DNA of 64,000 nucleotides from Nocardiopsis kunsanensis DSM 44524 (GCF_000340965.1 NZ_ANAY01000011.1:62001-126000), one strand, 5' to 3'; positions 8,210-20,404 are shown, counted from the stretch's first letter. Translations and numbers: made by a program. The notes: generated by a model not told the origin, from the letters alone.

Positions 8210-9514
8210 GTGAGTGAGACAGCCACCTCCCCTCCCAGAGGTCGGGAGCGGAGCGCATACGACGCCGACGTGATCGTCGTGGGCGCCGGCCCCTCCGGCG
8301 CAACGACCGCCTACTACCTCGCCCAGGCCGGGCTGGACGTCCTCCTCCTGGAGAAGACCTCCTTCCCCCGCGAGAAGGTCTGCGGTGACGGACTGACACC
8401 CAGGGCGGTGAAGCAGCTCACGGCAATGGGAATCACCTTCGAGGACGAAGGGTGGATCAAGAACCACGGCCTGCGCCTGGTCGGCGCCGGCGCACGCCTG
8501 GAACTGCCTTGGCCCGACCTGGCCGAGTACCCGGGTTTCGGCCTTGTGCGCACCCGGTACGACTTCGACCAGATCCTGGTCGACCGTGCGGTGGCGGCCG
8601 GCGCCGAGCTCATGGAGCGCACCCCCGTCACCGGCCCGATCATCGACGAGCGCAGCAACCGCATCGTCGGGGTGCACGCCAAGAACGCCGACCGCGAGCC
8701 GACGAGTTTCCGCGCTCCGCTCGTGGTGGCCTCCGACGGCAACTCCTCCCGCCTGTCCGTGGCCATGGGCGTGCGCAAGCGCGACGACCGGCCCATGGGG
8801 GTGGCCGTGCGGACCTACTTCGAGAGCCCCCGCCACGACGACGACTTCCTCGAGGCCTGGCTGGAACTGTGGGACCGCAGCGGCGACAAGGACGTCCTCA
8901 TGCCCGGCTACGGCTGGGTCTTCGGTGTGGGTGACGGCACCAGCAACGTGGGGCTGGGCATCCTCAACTCCACCTCCTCCTTCCAGGACGTGAACTACCG
9001 CAAGCTGCTGCAGCGCTGGACCGCCTCCATGCCCGAGGAGTGGGGCTTCACCGAGGAGAACCAGCGCGGCTCCATCCGCGGCGCGGCCCTGCCCATGGCC
9101 TTCAACCGGGTCCCGCACTACTCCCGCGGTCTCATGCTCGTCGGCGACGCCGGCGGCATGGTCAACCCCTTCAACGGTGAGGGCATCGCCTACGCGATGG
9201 AGGCCGCCCGCCTCGCCGCCGACGTGATCGTGCAGGCACGCGGCCGTCCCACGCAGCAGACCCGGGAGCGCGCGCTCCTGCGCTATCCCGACGTGCTCGC
9301 CGGCACCTACGGCGGTTACTACACACTCGGCCGCTGCTTCGTGAAGCTCATCGGCCAGCCGGAGTTCATGAAGTACGCGACCAAGTACGGCCTGCGCCAG
9401 CGCACGCTCATGAAGTTCGGGCTGAAGATGATGGCCAACCTGACAGAGCCCAGCAAGGGCGACGCGATGGACCGGGTCGTCAACGGCCTGTCCAGGATCG
9501 CGCCTGCCGCCTGA
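8210..9514 (+). CDS. menJ: Geranylgeranyl reductase family flavoprotein, probable menaquinone reductase MenJ
   Basis: FAD-dependent enzyme that saturates isoprenoid double bonds. In Mycobacterium the homologue MenJ reduces the beta-isoprene unit of menaquinone. The 434 residues begin with the FAD-binding DVIVVGAGPSGATTAYYLAQ, then KVCGDGLTPRAVKQL (the CGDGLTPRA signature shared with MenJ) and the second flavin motif LVGDAGGMVNPFNGEGIAYA. I chose the GTG at 8210, which has GAGG 9 nt upstream; the longer frame starting at 8057 would begin inside the Rex operator. The location between menG and nuoA supports menaquinone rather than archaeal-type lipids as substrate. Confidence 0.85.
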   Translation: MSETATSPPRGRERSAYDADVIVVGAGPSGATTAYYLAQAGLDVLLLEKTSFPREKVCGDGLTPRAVKQLTAMGITFEDEGWIKNHGLRLVGAGARLELPWPDLAEYPGFGLVRTRYDFDQILVDRAVAAGAELMERTPVTGPIIDERSNRIVGVHAKNADREPTSFRAPLVVASDGNSSRLSVAMGVRKRDDRPMGVAVRTYFESPRHDDDFLEAWLELWDRSGDKDVLMPGYGWVFGVGDGTSNVGLGILNSTSSFQDVNYRKLLQRWTASMPEEWGFTEENQRGSIRGAALPMAFNRVPHYSRGLMLVGDAGGMVNPFNGEGIAYAMEAARLAADVIVQARGRPTQQTRERALLRYPDVLAGTYGGYYTLGRCFVKLIGQPEFMKYATKYGLRQRTLMKFGLKMMANLTEPSKGDAMDRVVNGLSRIAPAA

Positions 9515-9657
9515 GCGAACCGCGACCCCCCCGGGGCGGCCCGCCCGCTCCGGCCTCAGACACCGACGGGACGAACCAGAGAAGAACCCGTGCAAGTGAA
9601 AGCAATCACAAGCGCTTCGACCCCCTCGGGCCGGCGCCAGTTCCAAGGAGGATGACG

Positions 9658-10017
9658 GTGGAGCTGTACACACCGCTGTTCGTGCTCGGCGGTATCGGCG
9701 CCGCCTTCGTGGTCGTGTCGATGGTCGCCGGTGCCGTCCTCGGGCCCAAGCGCTACAACCGCGCCAAGATGCAGTCCTACGAGTGCGGCATCGAGCCCAC
9801 CCCCCAGCCGGCCGGCGGCGGCCGGTTCACCGTGAAGTACTACATGACGGCGATGATGTTCATCGTCTTCGACATCGAGATCATCTTCCTCATCCCGTGG
9901 GCCGTGCACTTCGACGCCCTGGGCTGGTTCGGCCTGATCGCGATCGTGCTCTTCCTGGTGAACGTCTCCATCGCCTACGCCTACGAGTGGCGTCGCGGGG
10001 GCCTCGAATGGGACTGA
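9658..10017 (+). CDS. nuoA: NADH-quinone oxidoreductase subunit A
   Basis: Small membrane subunit of complex I, which couples NADH oxidation to menaquinone reduction and proton pumping. It has three membrane helices, with YECGIEPTP in the first loop and [13 protein letters not shown] in helix 2, both diagnostic. Start choice: AAGGAGG at 9645-9651 touches the ATG at 9652 with no spacer but lies 6 nt from the GTG at 9658, so the GTG is preferred (119 residues). A 143-nt gap separates it from menJ, without a visible terminator, so one transcript is likely. Confidence 0.93.
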   Translation: MELYTPLFVLGGIGAAFVVVSMVAGAVLGPKRYNRAKMQSYECGIEPTPQPAGGGRFTVKYYMTAMMFIVFDIEIIFLIPWAVHFDALGWFGLIAIVLFLVNVSIAYAYEWRRGGLEWD

Positions 10018-10075
10018 CCGGAACACGCACGATCCGTGGCACACGCCCCCAGACCGGCCCGGAGGAGGACCGCTG

Positions 10076-10621
10076 ATGGGACTCGAAGAGAAACTGCCCG
10101 CCGGGTTCGCGCTCACGACCGTCGAACAGGTCGTGGGGTTGGCCCGTAAGAGCTCGATGTGGCCCGCGACGTTCGGTCTGGCCTGCTGCGCCATCGAGAT
10201 GATGTCGGCCGGCGGCCCCGACTACGACATCGCCCGCTTCGGCATGGAGAAGTTCGGCGCCACGCCCCGCCAGGCGGACCTGATGATCGTCGCCGGCCGG
10301 GTCAGCCAGAAGATGGCACCCGTCCTGCGCCAGATCTACGACCAGATGCCCGAACCCAAGTGGGTCATCGCGATGGGCGTGTGCGCCTCCAGCGGCGGCA
10401 TGTTCAACAACTACGCGATCGTCCAGGGCGTGGACCACGTCGTGCCCGTGGACATGTACCTGCCGGGCTGTCCGCCCCGTCCCGAGATGCTCCTGGACGC
10501 CGTACTCAAGCTGCACGACAAGGTGCAGAACACCAAGCTCGGCGCCCACCGCGAGCAGGAGATCGCCGAGACCGAGGAGCGGATGCTGCGCCGTTCGCTC
10601 CCGCTCGTGGACAAGGACTGA
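10076..10621 (+). CDS. nuoB: NADH-quinone oxidoreductase subunit B
   Basis: Peripheral-arm subunit that carries the terminal N2 [4Fe-4S] cluster, which reduces quinone. The 181 residues show the ligands as the tandem Cys37-Cys38 ([11 protein letters not shown]), Cys103 (MGVCASSGG) and Cys132 (PGCPPRPE). Length is normal for actinobacteria. The ATG has GGAGGA upstream, and only 2 nt separate its stop from the nuoC start. Confidence 0.96.
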   Translation: MGLEEKLPAGFALTTVEQVVGLARKSSMWPATFGLACCAIEMMSAGGPDYDIARFGMEKFGATPRQADLMIVAGRVSQKMAPVLRQIYDQMPEPKWVIAMGVCASSGGMFNNYAIVQGVDHVVPVDMYLPGCPPRPEMLLDAVLKLHDKVQNTKLGAHREQEIAETEERMLRRSLPLVDKD

Positions 10622-10623
10622 AC

Positions 10624-11364
10624 ATGAGCAACGAGTACGAGCGCGACCGCGACGAGCAGGCCGAGGAACTGCCCGCCGTCCAGGGACGCGAACGCCTGGC
10701 CGCACCGGTCAAACGCACCGGCATGTTCGGTGCGCGCACCACCGGTGACACCTCCGGCTACGGCGGGCTCCAGGTGAGGGGGAGCGCTCCCGCGTCCAGC
10801 AGCCGCCCCTTCGCCGACCCCGAGGACCCGCGCACCGCCGACTACGACCGTGTCGCCGACGCACTGGAAGCGGCCCTGGGCGAGCGCGGCGACGCCGTCG
10901 AACGGGTGGAGGTCGCCAACGGGGAGATCACCTTCCACGTACGGCGCGAGGCCCTGCTGGAACTGGTCCGGGTGCTGCGCGACGACCCCGCACTGCGCTA
11001 CGAGCTGTGCATCGGGGTCAGCGGCGTGCACTTCCCCGAACACACGGGCCGGGAGCTCCAGGCCGTCTACCACCTGCGCTCCATCACCCACAACAGCCAG
11101 ATCCGGGTGCAGACCACCTGCCCCGACGCCGACCCGCACGTGCCCTCGATCGTGTCGGTCTACCCGACCAACGACTGGCACGAGCGCGAGACGTGGGACT
11201 TCTTCGGGATCGTCTTCGACGGCCACCCCGCCCTGACCCGGATCCAGATGCCCGACGACTGGCACGGCCATCCCCAGCGCAAGGACTACCCGCTGGGTGG
11301 CATCCCCGTGGAGTACCGGGGCGCCACCGTGCCCCCGCCGGACGAACGGAGGTCCTACCAGTGA
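10624..11364 (+). CDS. nuoC: NADH-quinone oxidoreductase subunit C
   Basis: 30-kDa peripheral-arm subunit that helps form the quinone site with NuoB and NuoD. Of 246 residues, the last ~150 form the domain, with the signature [20 protein letters not shown] and the end [15 protein letters not shown]. The first ~90 residues are a hydrophilic, poorly conserved actinobacterial extension containing [16 protein letters not shown]. The ATG at 10624 directly follows the nuoB stop. Confidence 0.95.
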   Translation: MSNEYERDRDEQAEELPAVQGRERLAAPVKRTGMFGARTTGDTSGYGGLQVRGSAPASSSRPFADPEDPRTADYDRVADALEAALGERGDAVERVEVANGEITFHVRREALLELVRVLRDDPALRYELCIGVSGVHFPEHTGRELQAVYHLRSITHNSQIRVQTTCPDADPHVPSIVSVYPTNDWHERETWDFFGIVFDGHPALTRIQMPDDWHGHPQRKDYPLGGIPVEYRGATVPPPDERRSYQ

Positions 11365-11410
11365 CCCGACGGACCACCAACACCGAGTTCGGCCAGAAGG
11401 GAGGTACGGC

Positions 11411-12706
11411 GTGACCGTCACCGAGGACTACATCGACGCGACCGGCGGGGACTGGGACGACGTCATCGAGAAGGCCCAGGCCACCAGCGCCGAGCGCCTC
11501 GTCGTCAACATGGGTCCCCAGCACCCCTCGACCCACGGCGTGCTCCGCCTGATCCTCACCCTGGACGGTGAGACCTGCACCGAGGCGCGGGTCGGGATCG
11601 GCTACCTGCACACCGGCATCGAGAAGAACATGGAGTTCCGGACGTGGACCCAGGGGACCACGTTCGTGACCCGCATGGACTACCTGACGCCGCTCTTCAA
11701 CGAGACGGCGTTCTGCCTGGCGGTCGAGAAACTGCTCGGCATCACCGACCGTGTGCCCGACCGCGCCAACATCATCCGTGTCCTGGTCATGGAGATCAAC
11801 CGGATGTCCTCCCACTTCGTGGCGATGGCGACCTTCGGTATGGAGCTCGGCGCGACCACGATCATGACCAACGGTTTCCGTGAGCGCGAACTGTGCCTGG
11901 ACGTCCTCGAGCTCATCACGGGCCTGCGGATGAACCACGCCTACGTGCGCCCCGGCGGTGTGGCCCAGGACCTGCCGCCCGGAGCGGTCGGCAAGATCAA
12001 GGAACTGCTCCAGGTCATGCCCGAGCGCATCAAGGTGATGCGCAAGCTCCTGGACGAGAACCCGCTCTACCTGGCCCGCACCCAGGACGTGGCCCACCTC
12101 AACCTGGCGGGCTGCATGTCCCTGGGTGTGACCGGGCCGATGGTGCGCGCCGCAGGCCTGGGCTGGGACCTGCGCAAGGCCCAGCCCTACTGCGGATACG
12201 AGAACTACGAGTTCGACGTCCCCGTCTCCGACGGCGCCGACGTCTACGCGCGCTACCGCGTACGTGTGGCCGAGATGGAGGAGAGCCTCAAGATCATCGA
12301 GCAGTGCCTGGACAAGCTCACGCCCGGGCCCGTGATGATCGAGGACAGCAAGATCGGCTGGCCGGCCAAGCTCGCGCTCGGCCCCGACGGTCTGGGCAAC
12401 TCCCCCGACCACATCGCACACATCATGAGCGGCTCCATGGAGGCGCTCATCCACCACTTCAAGCTGGTCACCGAGGGCTTCCGGGTCCCCGAGGGCCAGT
12501 CCTACGCGGCGGTCGAGAGCGCCAAGGGCGAACTGGGCTGCCACGCGGTCAGCGACGGCGGCACCCGCCCCTACCGCGTGCACTTCCGCGACCCCTCCTT
12601 CGTGCACCTGCAGGCCGTCGCGGCCATGTGCGAGGGCGGCACGGTCGCCGACGTCATCGCCGCAGTGGCCAGTATCGACCCGGTGATGGGAGGCGTGGAC
12701 CGGTGA
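11411..12706 (+). CDS. nuoD: NADH-quinone oxidoreductase subunit D
   Basis: 49-kDa subunit whose fold derives from hydrogenase large subunits; it forms the quinone headgroup pocket with NuoB. The 431 residues include [16 protein letters not shown] near the N-terminus, [10 protein letters not shown], the EINRMSSH helix and the C-terminal end VDR. The GTG at 11411 has GGGAGG about 8 nt upstream and gives an N-terminus like that of other actinobacteria. Its stop overlaps the nuoE start. Confidence 0.96.
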   Translation: MTVTEDYIDATGGDWDDVIEKAQATSAERLVVNMGPQHPSTHGVLRLILTLDGETCTEARVGIGYLHTGIEKNMEFRTWTQGTTFVTRMDYLTPLFNETAFCLAVEKLLGITDRVPDRANIIRVLVMEINRMSSHFVAMATFGMELGATTIMTNGFRERELCLDVLELITGLRMNHAYVRPGGVAQDLPPGAVGKIKELLQVMPERIKVMRKLLDENPLYLARTQDVAHLNLAGCMSLGVTGPMVRAAGLGWDLRKAQPYCGYENYEFDVPVSDGADVYARYRVRVAEMEESLKIIEQCLDKLTPGPVMIEDSKIGWPAKLALGPDGLGNSPDHIAHIMSGSMEALIHHFKLVTEGFRVPEGQSYAAVESAKGELGCHAVSDGGTRPYRVHFRDPSFVHLQAVAAMCEGGTVADVIAAVASIDPVMGGVDR

Positions 12707-13440
12707 GCGAGAACGAGATCACACCGGAGAGCGGGCCCGACCGTTTCCCCGACGAGGCGGTCACCCGTCTGGAACCGGACGCCAAGGAGATCATCGCCCG
12801 CTACCCCCGGGCCCGGTCGGCGCTGCTGCCACTACTGCACCTGGTCCAGGCCGAGGAGGGCCACGTCAGCCAGGCGGGCATGGCCTTCTGCGCCGACCAG
12901 CTCGACCTGACGATGGCCGAGGTCAACGCGGTCGCGACCTTCTACACGATGTACCGCCGCCGCCCCGGCGGCGACTACCAGGTCGGGGTGTGCACCAACA
13001 CCCTGTGCGCGGTCATGGGCGGGGACGAGATCTACTCCTCCCTCAAGGAACACCTGGACCTGGACAACGGGGAGACCACCGAGGACGGCAAGGTCACCCT
13101 CGAGCACGTCGAGTGCAACGCCGCCTGCGACTTCGCGCCGGTGGTGATGGTCAATTGGGAGTTCTTCGACCACCAGACCCCCGACACCGCGCGGGAACTC
13201 GTCGACGGCCTGCGCCTGGGCGAGGACGTGGTGCCCACCCGCGGAGCGGAGAGCCTCTGCACCTGGCAGGAGGCCTCCCGGGTCCTGGCCGGGTTCGACG
13301 ACGGCCGCGGCGGCGAGGGCGTCCAGGCCAAGGGGCCGTCCCTGGCCGGGCTGAAGCTGGCCCGTGAACGGGGCTGGACCGCTCCCGACCCGAACGACCT
13401 CCCGAGCCGCCCCTCCGAGGAAGAAGGGGGCCAGCAATGA
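12703..13440 (+). CDS. nuoE: NADH-quinone oxidoreductase subunit E
   Basis: 24-kDa NADH-module subunit with the N1a [2Fe-2S] cluster. Of 245 residues, the thioredoxin-like domain carries the ligands Cys97 and Cys102 (VCTNTLCAV) and Cys138 and Cys142 ([11 protein letters not shown]). A C-terminal tail of about 60 residues after the core is longer than in E. coli and Pro/Glu-rich at its end. The GTG start overlaps the nuoD stop; its own stop overlaps the nuoF start (ATGA). Confidence 0.95.
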   Translation: MSENEITPESGPDRFPDEAVTRLEPDAKEIIARYPRARSALLPLLHLVQAEEGHVSQAGMAFCADQLDLTMAEVNAVATFYTMYRRRPGGDYQVGVCTNTLCAVMGGDEIYSSLKEHLDLDNGETTEDGKVTLEHVECNAACDFAPVVMVNWEFFDHQTPDTARELVDGLRLGEDVVPTRGAESLCTWQEASRVLAGFDDGRGGEGVQAKGPSLAGLKLARERGWTAPDPNDLPSRPSEEEGGQQ

Positions 13441-14756
13441 CCACCCTGACCCCGATCCTGTCCGAGAACTGGGACCGCACCGACTCCTACACCCTCGACG
13501 GTTACCGGGAGACCGGTGGCTACCAGGCCCTGCGCAAGGCCCTGGACACGGACCCCGACGCCATCGTCGACCAGGTCAAGCAGGCCGGCCTGCGCGGCCG
13601 CGGCGGGGCCGGGTTCCCCACCGGCATGAAGTGGGGCTTCCTGCCCGACGACAACCCCAAGCCGCGTTACCTCGTGGTCAACGCCGACGAGTCCGAGCCG
13701 GGCACCTGCAAGGACGTCCCGCTCATGCTCGCCAACCCGCACGTGCTCCTGGAGGGCGTGGCGATCGCCGCCTACGCGATCCGCTCCCACCAGGCCTTCA
13801 TCTACGTGCGCGGTGAGGTCCTCCACGTGGTCCGGCGCCTGCGCCAGGCCGTCGCCGAGGCCTACGAGGCCGGCATCTTCGGCAACGACGTCCTCGGCAG
13901 CGGCTTCGACCTCGAAGTCGTCGTGCACGCCGGCGCCGGCGCCTACATCTGCGGTGAGGAGACCGCGCTGCTCGACTCGTTGGAGGGCTACCGCGGCCAG
14001 CCCCGCCTCAAACCGCCCTTCCCCGCCGTGGCCGGCCTCTACGCCTCGCCCACGGTGGTCAACAACGTCGAGTCCATCGCGAGCGTCCCCGGCATCGTTG
14101 CCAACGGCACCGAATGGTTCACCGCCATGGGCACCGAGAAGTCCGCCGGTTTCGGGTTCTTCTCGCTGTCCGGGCACGTGGCCCGACCGGGCCAGTACGA
14201 GGCCCCGCTCGGCATCACCCTGCGCGAGCTCCTCGACATGGCCGGCGGCATGCGCCCCGGGCACGAACTCAAGTTCTGGACCCCCGGCGGCTCCTCGACA
14301 CCGATCTTCACCGACGAGCACCTGGACACCCCGCTGGACTTCGAGTCCGTGGGCCAGGCCGGGTCGATGCTCGGCACACGCGCCCTGCAGCTCTTCGACG
14401 AGACCACCTGCGTGGTGCGCGCGGTCGGACGCTGGATCGCCTTCTACGCCCACGAGTCCTGCGGCAAGTGCACGCCCTGCCGCGAGGGCAACTACTGGAT
14501 GGTCCAGGTCCTGGACCGTCTGGAACGCGGCGAGGGCACCGAGGCCGACATCGACAAGCTCCTCGACATCTGCGACAACCTGCTCGGCCGCGCCTTCTGC
14601 GCGCTGGGCGACGGCGCCGCCAGCCCTGTCATGTCGTCGATCAAGTACTTCCGCCAGGAGTACGTCGACCACTACGAGCAGGGCGGCTGCCCCTTCGACC
14701 ACTCCAGGTCCACCCTCTGGGGCGACCGCGTGACCACGACGGGAGGGAACCAGTGA
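13437..14756 (+). CDS. nuoF: NADH-quinone oxidoreductase subunit F
   Basis: 51-kDa subunit with the NADH and FMN sites and the N3 [4Fe-4S] cluster, where electrons enter. The 439 residues show the NADH-binding glycine-rich [13 protein letters not shown], the FMN region [27 protein letters not shown] and the cluster ligands in [12 protein letters not shown] plus the later Cys of AFCALGDG. All hallmarks are intact. It is coupled to nuoE and nuoG by 4-nt overlaps. Confidence 0.97.
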   Translation: MTTLTPILSENWDRTDSYTLDGYRETGGYQALRKALDTDPDAIVDQVKQAGLRGRGGAGFPTGMKWGFLPDDNPKPRYLVVNADESEPGTCKDVPLMLANPHVLLEGVAIAAYAIRSHQAFIYVRGEVLHVVRRLRQAVAEAYEAGIFGNDVLGSGFDLEVVVHAGAGAYICGEETALLDSLEGYRGQPRLKPPFPAVAGLYASPTVVNNVESIASVPGIVANGTEWFTAMGTEKSAGFGFFSLSGHVARPGQYEAPLGITLRELLDMAGGMRPGHELKFWTPGGSSTPIFTDEHLDTPLDFESVGQAGSMLGTRALQLFDETTCVVRAVGRWIAFYAHESCGKCTPCREGNYWMVQVLDRLERGEGTEADIDKLLDICDNLLGRAFCALGDGAASPVMSSIKYFRQEYVDHYEQGGCPFDHSRSTLWGDRVTTTGGNQ

Positions 14757-17215
14757 CCGTCACCTCCAACACCTCCGGTGGTTCGTCACCGGCCCCGCCC
14801 CCGGAGGACCTGATCACCGTCACCATCGACGGGTTCCAGATCCAGGTCCCCAAGGGCACCCTGCTCATCCGGGCCGCCGAACTCCTCGGGATCCAGATCC
14901 CCCGGTTCTGCGACCACCCGCTCCTGGACCCGGTCGGGGCCTGCCGCCAGTGCCTGGTGGAGGTCCCCGACATGGGCAACGGCCGAGCCATGCCCAAACC
15001 CCAGGCCTCCTGCACCATCACCGTCATGGAAGGGATGGTGGTCAACACCCACCTGACCTCGGCGGTGGCGGAGAAGGCCCAGCGCGGGATCATGGAGTTC
15101 CTGCTCATCAACCACCCGCTGGACTGCCCCGTCTGCGACAAGGGCGGCGAGTGCCCCCTGCAGAACCAGGCGATGGCCAACGGGCAGGGCGAGACACAGT
15201 TCGTCGACGTCAAGCGCACCTTCCCCAAACCGATCTCGCTGTCCAGCCAGGTCCTGCTCGACCGGGAACGCTGCATCCAGTGCGCGCGCTGCACCCGCTT
15301 CGCCGCACAGATCGCCGGAGACCCGCTCATCGAGCTGATGGAACGCGGGGCCCAGGAACAGGTCGGTATCGCCGGGGACGAGCCCTTCAACTCCTACTTC
15401 TCCGGCAACACCGTGCAGATCTGCCCGGTCGGAGCGCTCACCGGCGCCGCCTACCGGTTCCGGTCGCGCCCCTTCGACCTGGTCTCCACCCCCAGCGTCT
15501 GTGAGCACTGCGCCGGCGGCTGCGCCCAACGCACCGACCACCGGCGCGGCAAGGTCACCCGGCGCCTGGCCGGGGACGACCCGCAGGTCAACGAGGAGTG
15601 GAACTGCGACAAGGGCCGCTGGGCCTTCACCTACGCCACCCAGCCGGACCGGCTCACCCGGCCGCTGGTACGTGACGAGGACAGCCGCGCCCTGGAGTTC
15701 GCCTCCTGGTCCGAAGCGGTCAGCATGGCCGCCGACGGCCTCGGACGCGCCCGCGGCAGGGTCGGCGTGCTCGCCGGCGGACGACTCACCTTCGAGGACG
15801 CCTACGCCTACGCCAAGTTCGCGCGCCTGGCCCTGGACACCAACGACGTCGACATGCGGGCCCGGGTCTCCTCCGACGAGGAGGCCGACTTCCTGGCCAA
15901 CCGGGTCGCCGGCAGCCCCATCGACGTCGACTTCACCGCCCTGGAGACGGCGCCCGCCGTGCTCATGGCCGGGTTCGACGCCGAGGACGAGTCACCGACG
16001 GTCTTCCTGCGCCTGCGCAAGGGCCACCGCAAACACGGACTCCAGGTCTACTCGGTGGCCTCCCACGCCACCCTGGGCCTCACCAAGGCCGACGGCACCC
16101 TGGTCTCCACCGTCCCCGGCGACGAAGCCCGCACCCTCAACCAGCTGGAGAAGGAACACCCCGATGCCGCAGAGGCCCTCGGTCGCGAGGGCGCGGTCGT
16201 CGTCGTGGGTGAACGCCTGGGTGCGGTCCCCGGCGGGCTCACCGCGGCCGCCGCACTGGCCGACCGCACCGGGGCCCGCCTCGTGTGGGTCCCGCGCCGG
16301 GCCGGTGAACGCGGCGCCGTCGACGCCGGCACACTGCCCAACCTGCTTCCGGGCGGCCGTCCCGTCGCCGACGCCGGGGCCCGGGCCGAGGTCGCCCGTG
16401 CCTGGAACACCGGCACCGTCCCGGAAACACCGGGACGCGACACCGAGGCCATCCTCGCGGCCGCAGCAGCCGGGGAACTCGACGCACTCGTCCTGGCCGG
16501 CGTCGAACTCGACGACCTGCCCGACCCCGCCGCGGCCCGCGAGGCCCTGGCGAGGGTCCCGTTCGTCGTCAGTCTCGAACTGCGTGCGAGCGAGGTCACC
16601 GACCGCGCCGACATCGTGCTGCCGGTGGCCGCGGTCGCCGAGAAGTCCGGCACCTTCGTCGACTGGGAGGGACGCCACCGTCCCTTCGGCGACGCACTCA
16701 AGGTGCCCGGAGCCCTCTCGGACCTGCGGGTGCTCTCCGCCGTAGCCGACGCCATGGACGTGCACCTCGGGCTTCCCGACGACGCCACCGCCTACCGCGA
16801 ACTCATGGAACTGGGGACCTGGGCCGGGCAGCGGGCGCCCGCGCCCTCCGCCAGGCCCGCCGAGGTGTCGGCTCCCGGCGCCGGGCAGGCCGTCCTGTCC
16901 ACATGGCGCCAACTGCTCGGCACCGGGCGCATGGAGGACGGGGAACCGTTCCTCGCCGGTACCGCCCGGCCCGCCCGCGCCTACCTGTCCCGTGCCACCG
17001 CCGACGAGGTCGGGGTCGCCGACGGGGGAAGCCTGCGTGTCACCGGCGCCACCGGCTCGGTGACCGTCCCCGCGATCGTCACCGACATCCCCGACCGGGT
17101 CGTCTGGCTCCCCGCCAACGCCCACGGCTGCGACGTCCGCCGTGACCTGGGCAGCCACGCCGGGGAGACGGTCGCGCTGGCCACGCCCACCACCGACGCC
17201 GGGAGGCAGCAGTGA
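14753..17215 (+). CDS. nuoG: NADH-quinone oxidoreductase subunit G
   Basis: Largest peripheral subunit, carrying several Fe-S clusters of the electron wire. The 820 residues begin with a [2Fe-2S] ferredoxin domain ([17 protein letters not shown]), then the His-Cys type motif [15 protein letters not shown], the 4Fe-4S motif [11 protein letters not shown] with the distal CPVGAL, and [10 protein letters not shown] with a later Cys in WNCDKGRW, which together resemble the N7-type site. The rest is the molybdopterin-oxidoreductase-like domain, without cofactor function in complex I. GTG start overlapping nuoF. Confidence 0.95.
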   Translation: MTVTSNTSGGSSPAPPPEDLITVTIDGFQIQVPKGTLLIRAAELLGIQIPRFCDHPLLDPVGACRQCLVEVPDMGNGRAMPKPQASCTITVMEGMVVNTHLTSAVAEKAQRGIMEFLLINHPLDCPVCDKGGECPLQNQAMANGQGETQFVDVKRTFPKPISLSSQVLLDRERCIQCARCTRFAAQIAGDPLIELMERGAQEQVGIAGDEPFNSYFSGNTVQICPVGALTGAAYRFRSRPFDLVSTPSVCEHCAGGCAQRTDHRRGKVTRRLAGDDPQVNEEWNCDKGRWAFTYATQPDRLTRPLVRDEDSRALEFASWSEAVSMAADGLGRARGRVGVLAGGRLTFEDAYAYAKFARLALDTNDVDMRARVSSDEEADFLANRVAGSPIDVDFTALETAPAVLMAGFDAEDESPTVFLRLRKGHRKHGLQVYSVASHATLGLTKADGTLVSTVPGDEARTLNQLEKEHPDAAEALGREGAVVVVGERLGAVPGGLTAAAALADRTGARLVWVPRRAGERGAVDAGTLPNLLPGGRPVADAGARAEVARAWNTGTVPETPGRDTEAILAAAAAGELDALVLAGVELDDLPDPAAAREALARVPFVVSLELRASEVTDRADIVLPVAAVAEKSGTFVDWEGRHRPFGDALKVPGALSDLRVLSAVADAMDVHLGLPDDATAYRELMELGTWAGQRAPAPSARPAEVSAPGAGQAVLSTWRQLLGTGRMEDGEPFLAGTARPARAYLSRATADEVGVADGGSLRVTGATGSVTVPAIVTDIPDRVVWLPANAHGCDVRRDLGSHAGETVALATPTTDAGRQQ

Positions 17216-18594
17216 CCCCCGCCGCTCTCGATCCGCGTGTGGCCCATCTGGCCTCGGAGAGCACCCTGGAGATGTTCGGCAACGACCCCTGGTGGATCAC
17301 CACCATCAAGGCGTTGGGGATCTTCGTCTTCCTCATGCTCTGCGTGCTCATGATGATCATGGCCGACCGCAAGGTCATGGGCCGCATGCAGCAGCGCCAC
17401 GGACCCAACCGCATGGGCCCCTTCGGGCTCCTGCAGTCCCTGTTCGACGGCATCAAGCTCTCCCTCAAGGAGGACGTGATCCCGCGCGGGGTCGACCGGT
17501 TCGTCTACATCGCGGCGCCCATGATCGCGGCGATCCCCGCGTTCCTGGCGTTCTCGGTGATCCCGCTCGGCCCCGAGGTGAACATGTTCGGGGTCATGAC
17601 CCCGCTGCAGCTCACCGACCTGCCCATCGCCGCACTCCTGGTCCTGGCCACCGCCGCGCTCGGTGTCTACGGGTTCGTCCTCGGCGGATGGGCCTCCCAG
17701 TCCCCGTACGCCCTGCTCGGCGGCCTGCGTGCCTCCGCTCAGGTCATCAGCTACGAGATCGCCATGGGCCTGTCGTTCGTGGCGGTCTTCATCATGGCCG
17801 GCACGCTCACCACCTCGGGGATCGTCGCCGCCCAGGAGAACGTGTGGTTCGCGGTCCTGCTGCTGCCCTCGTTCCTCATCTACATCGTCACGATGATCGG
17901 CGAGACCAACCGTCTGCCGTTCGACCTGGCCGAAGGCGAGGGCGAGATCGTCGGCGGCTTCATGACCGAGTACGGGTCGATGAAGTTCACGATGTTCTTC
18001 CTCGCCGAGTACGTCAACATGTGCACCGTCGCCGCGGTGTCGGTGACGCTCTTCCTCGGCGGCTGGTACGCCCCGCCCGGCGTCTCCACGCTCTTCGCCG
18101 GCGCGAACGAGGGCTGGTGGCCCTTCCTGTGGTGGTTCCTCAAGTTCGCCGCCGTCATGTTCCTGTTCATCTGGGCCCGCGGCAGCCTGCCCCGTGTGCG
18201 CTACGACCAGCTCATGAAGCTCGGGTGGAAAGTGCTCATCCCCATCCAGCTCGTGTGGATCACCGGCGTGGCCGTCGTCCGCATGCTCGTGCTCGACGGC
18301 GCCTCCCCGCTGGTCATCGCTGCGGTCGTGGCCGCCTTCACCGTGGTCACCCTCGCCGCTTTCTACTCCTGGCTGCGCCATGTGCGCCGCGAACACGCGG
18401 AGGAGTCCCTACGGCGCGCGGAGAACGCGCGCCGGGCCCACAGCGACCCGTCCTTCGGCGGGTTCCCGGTGCCCCCGAGCACGGCATCGCACTACGGCAG
18501 CAGCGTGCTCGCCGAACCGTCGAGGACGGCCGACGCCGTCACCGCCGGCGCTGTCGACCGCAACGAGAAGGGTGAGGAGGTTTCCGGTGCTTGA
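17212..18594 (+). CDS. nuoH: NADH-quinone oxidoreductase subunit H
   Basis: Membrane subunit at the junction of the two arms that forms the quinone entry channel. The 460 residues contain about eight helices, [21 protein letters not shown], and the acidic loop [20 protein letters not shown], both diagnostic of NuoH. A hydrophilic tail of about 65 residues at the C-terminus is an actinobacterial extension. GTG start overlapping the nuoG stop; its end overlaps nuoI by 8 nt. Confidence 0.96.
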   Translation: MTPAALDPRVAHLASESTLEMFGNDPWWITTIKALGIFVFLMLCVLMMIMADRKVMGRMQQRHGPNRMGPFGLLQSLFDGIKLSLKEDVIPRGVDRFVYIAAPMIAAIPAFLAFSVIPLGPEVNMFGVMTPLQLTDLPIAALLVLATAALGVYGFVLGGWASQSPYALLGGLRASAQVISYEIAMGLSFVAVFIMAGTLTTSGIVAAQENVWFAVLLLPSFLIYIVTMIGETNRLPFDLAEGEGEIVGGFMTEYGSMKFTMFFLAEYVNMCTVAAVSVTLFLGGWYAPPGVSTLFAGANEGWWPFLWWFLKFAAVMFLFIWARGSLPRVRYDQLMKLGWKVLIPIQLVWITGVAVVRMLVLDGASPLVIAAVVAAFTVVTLAAFYSWLRHVRREHAEESLRRAENARRAHSDPSFGGFPVPPSTASHYGSSVLAEPSRTADAVTAGAVDRNEKGEEVSGA

Positions 18595-19135
18595 GTGGCT
18601 CAACCCCGTGAAGGGATTCGGTGTCACCTTCCACACCATGTTCAAGAAGGTGCCCACCGTCGAGTACCCGGAGGTCAAGCGCCCCACGGCGCCCCGCTTC
18701 CACGGACGGCACCAGCTCAACCGCTGGGCCGACGGGCTGGAGAAGTGCATCGGGTGCGAACTGTGCGCCTGGGCCTGCCCGGCCGACGCGATCTACGTGG
18801 AGGCCGGAGACAACACTGACGACGACCGGTACTCGCCCGGCGAGCGCTACGGCCGCGTCTACCAGATCAACTACCTGCGCTGCATCCTCTGCGGCCTCTG
18901 CGTCGAGGCGTGCCCCACGCGCGCCCTGACCATGACCAACGAGTACGAGATCGCCGACGACAGCCGGCAGAGCCTGATCTGGACCAAGGAACAGCTCCTG
19001 GCCCCGCTCAAGGAGGGCATGGAGGAACCGCCCCACCCCATGCGCCTGGGGGAGACCGAACAGGACTACTACGCCACCGGGCGCGGTGAGCACGGCTCGC
19101 AGGGCACGGCCGAGGACGCGGAGGCCCTGCGTTGA
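18587..19135 (+). CDS. nuoI: NADH-quinone oxidoreductase subunit I
   Basis: 23-kDa ferredoxin-like subunit with clusters N6a and N6b. The 182 residues carry two complete 4Fe-4S motifs, [12 protein letters not shown] and [12 protein letters not shown], in the expected spacing. The GTG at 18587 (protein start [10 protein letters not shown]) has GAGGAGG just upstream and lies within the nuoH end; the longer frame upstream is only a shadow of nuoH. Confidence 0.95.
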   Translation: MLEWLNPVKGFGVTFHTMFKKVPTVEYPEVKRPTAPRFHGRHQLNRWADGLEKCIGCELCAWACPADAIYVEAGDNTDDDRYSPGERYGRVYQINYLRCILCGLCVEACPTRALTMTNEYEIADDSRQSLIWTKEQLLAPLKEGMEEPPHPMRLGETEQDYYATGRGEHGSQGTAEDAEALR

Positions 19136-20109
19136 ACCCGTTCGTTCCCTCCGTCCCCGTGACCACCCTCGCCGCGCCCATCGGTGCGGGGGAGGCCGGC
19201 GTCTTCTGGGTGCTGGGCACCATCGCGGTGCTCGGGGCCCTGGGCGTGGTCTTCTCCCGCAAGGCCGTGCACTCGGCCATGTCGATGGCCCTGACCATGG
19301 TCGGTCTGGCGATCTTCTACGGCATCAACGAGGCCCCGTTCCTCATGGTCGTGCAGATCGTCGTCTACACCGGCGCGGTCCTGATGCTGTTCCTGTTCGT
19401 GCTGATGCTCGTCGGAGTCAGTTCCTCGGACTCCCTCGTGGAGACGCTCAGCGGGCAGCGGATCATGACCGCCGTCGTCGCCCTGGCCTTCGTCGGCGCC
19501 CTCGTCACCGGGATCACCCGCATCACCGTCGGCGACCCCGCCGGGATCGCCGGGGGAGCGGCCGCCGCGGGCGGCAGCATTCCCTGGATCGCCGGTGAGC
19601 TGATCCTGCGCTACCTGGTCGCGTTCGAGGCCACGGCGGCACTGCTGGTCACCGCCGTGCTCGGCGCCATGGTGCTGGCCCACACCTCCCGCACCAAGAA
19701 GCGCCGAACCCAGCGGGAGATGTCGGAGGACCGCATCCGCGGCGACCACCCGACCCCGCTGCCCGGGCCCGGCACCTACGCCCGGCACAACGCGATCGAC
19801 ATGCCCGCGCTGCTGCCGGACGGCACCGTCTCCCAGCTCTCGCTCAACCCGGTCCTCACCGCACGCGACCCCGAACACCAGTCGAGCGTGCCGGAGGAAG
19901 CGCTGGCCGGCCGGACCGCGCTGGCCGGCAGCGGCTCCGACCCGGCGAGCCTGAAGATCGCCGAACCCATCGGGGCGGCCAACGGTGGCCCCGGGCACCC
20001 GGAGCAGGGCACCCCGACCGTCGACGGCGGGACCGTCGAGAGCGGCGAGGCCTACCGCCACGACGAGAACGGCAACGGGCAGGAGGTCGAGTCCTCGTGG
20101 ACCCGATGA
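19132..20109 (+). CDS. nuoJ: NADH-quinone oxidoreductase subunit J
   Basis: Antiporter-adjacent membrane subunit of 325 residues. The first ~190 residues hold five helices with the NuoJ features [20 protein letters not shown] and [18 protein letters not shown]. The remaining ~130 are a hydrophilic tail without a known role; such tails are seen in actinobacterial NuoJ. The start is a TTG overlapping the nuoI stop, supported by GAGG at 19121-19124, 7 nt away; a GTG at about 19159 is the fallback. Confidence 0.92.
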   Translation: MNPFVPSVPVTTLAAPIGAGEAGVFWVLGTIAVLGALGVVFSRKAVHSAMSMALTMVGLAIFYGINEAPFLMVVQIVVYTGAVLMLFLFVLMLVGVSSSDSLVETLSGQRIMTAVVALAFVGALVTGITRITVGDPAGIAGGAAAAGGSIPWIAGELILRYLVAFEATAALLVTAVLGAMVLAHTSRTKKRRTQREMSEDRIRGDHPTPLPGPGTYARHNAIDMPALLPDGTVSQLSLNPVLTARDPEHQSSVPEEALAGRTALAGSGSDPASLKIAEPIGAANGGPGHPEQGTPTVDGGTVESGEAYRHDENGNGQEVESSWTR

Positions 20110-20396
20110 ACTACATCGTCCTCGCAGCGCTGCTGTTCACCATCGGCGCGGTCGGCGTCCTCGTGCGCCGAAACGCGATCATCGTCTTCATGTGCGTGGA
20201 GCTCATGCTCAACGCGTGCAACCTGGCGTTCGTCGCGTTCGCCCGGATGCACGGAGACATCGAGGGGCAGGTCATCGCCTTCTTCGTGATGGTCGTCGCC
20301 GCAGCCGAGGTGGTCGTGGGGCTCGCGATCATCATGCAGATCTTCCGGACCCGCAGGTCGGCGTCGCTCGATGACGCGAACCTGCTCAAGAACTAG
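20097..20396 (+). CDS. nuoK: NADH-quinone oxidoreductase subunit K
   Basis: Small proton-channel subunit of 99 residues with three helices and the conserved glutamates in [18 protein letters not shown] and [16 protein letters not shown]. The GTG at 20097 has AGGAGG (20081-20086) 10 nt upstream and gives the usual MxPxNY start; an ATG at 20106 that overlaps the nuoJ stop as ATGA is the alternative. Confidence 0.95.
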   Translation: MDPMNYIVLAALLFTIGAVGVLVRRNAIIVFMCVELMLNACNLAFVAFARMHGDIEGQVIAFFVMVVAAAEVVVGLAIIMQIFRTRRSASLDDANLLKN

Positions 20397-20404
20397 AAGG
20401 CGAC

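Noticed and set aside
9652-9657. ATG at 9652 as nuoA start
   Set aside because: The AAGGAGG directly touches it, leaving no spacer; the GTG at 9658 has ideal spacing.
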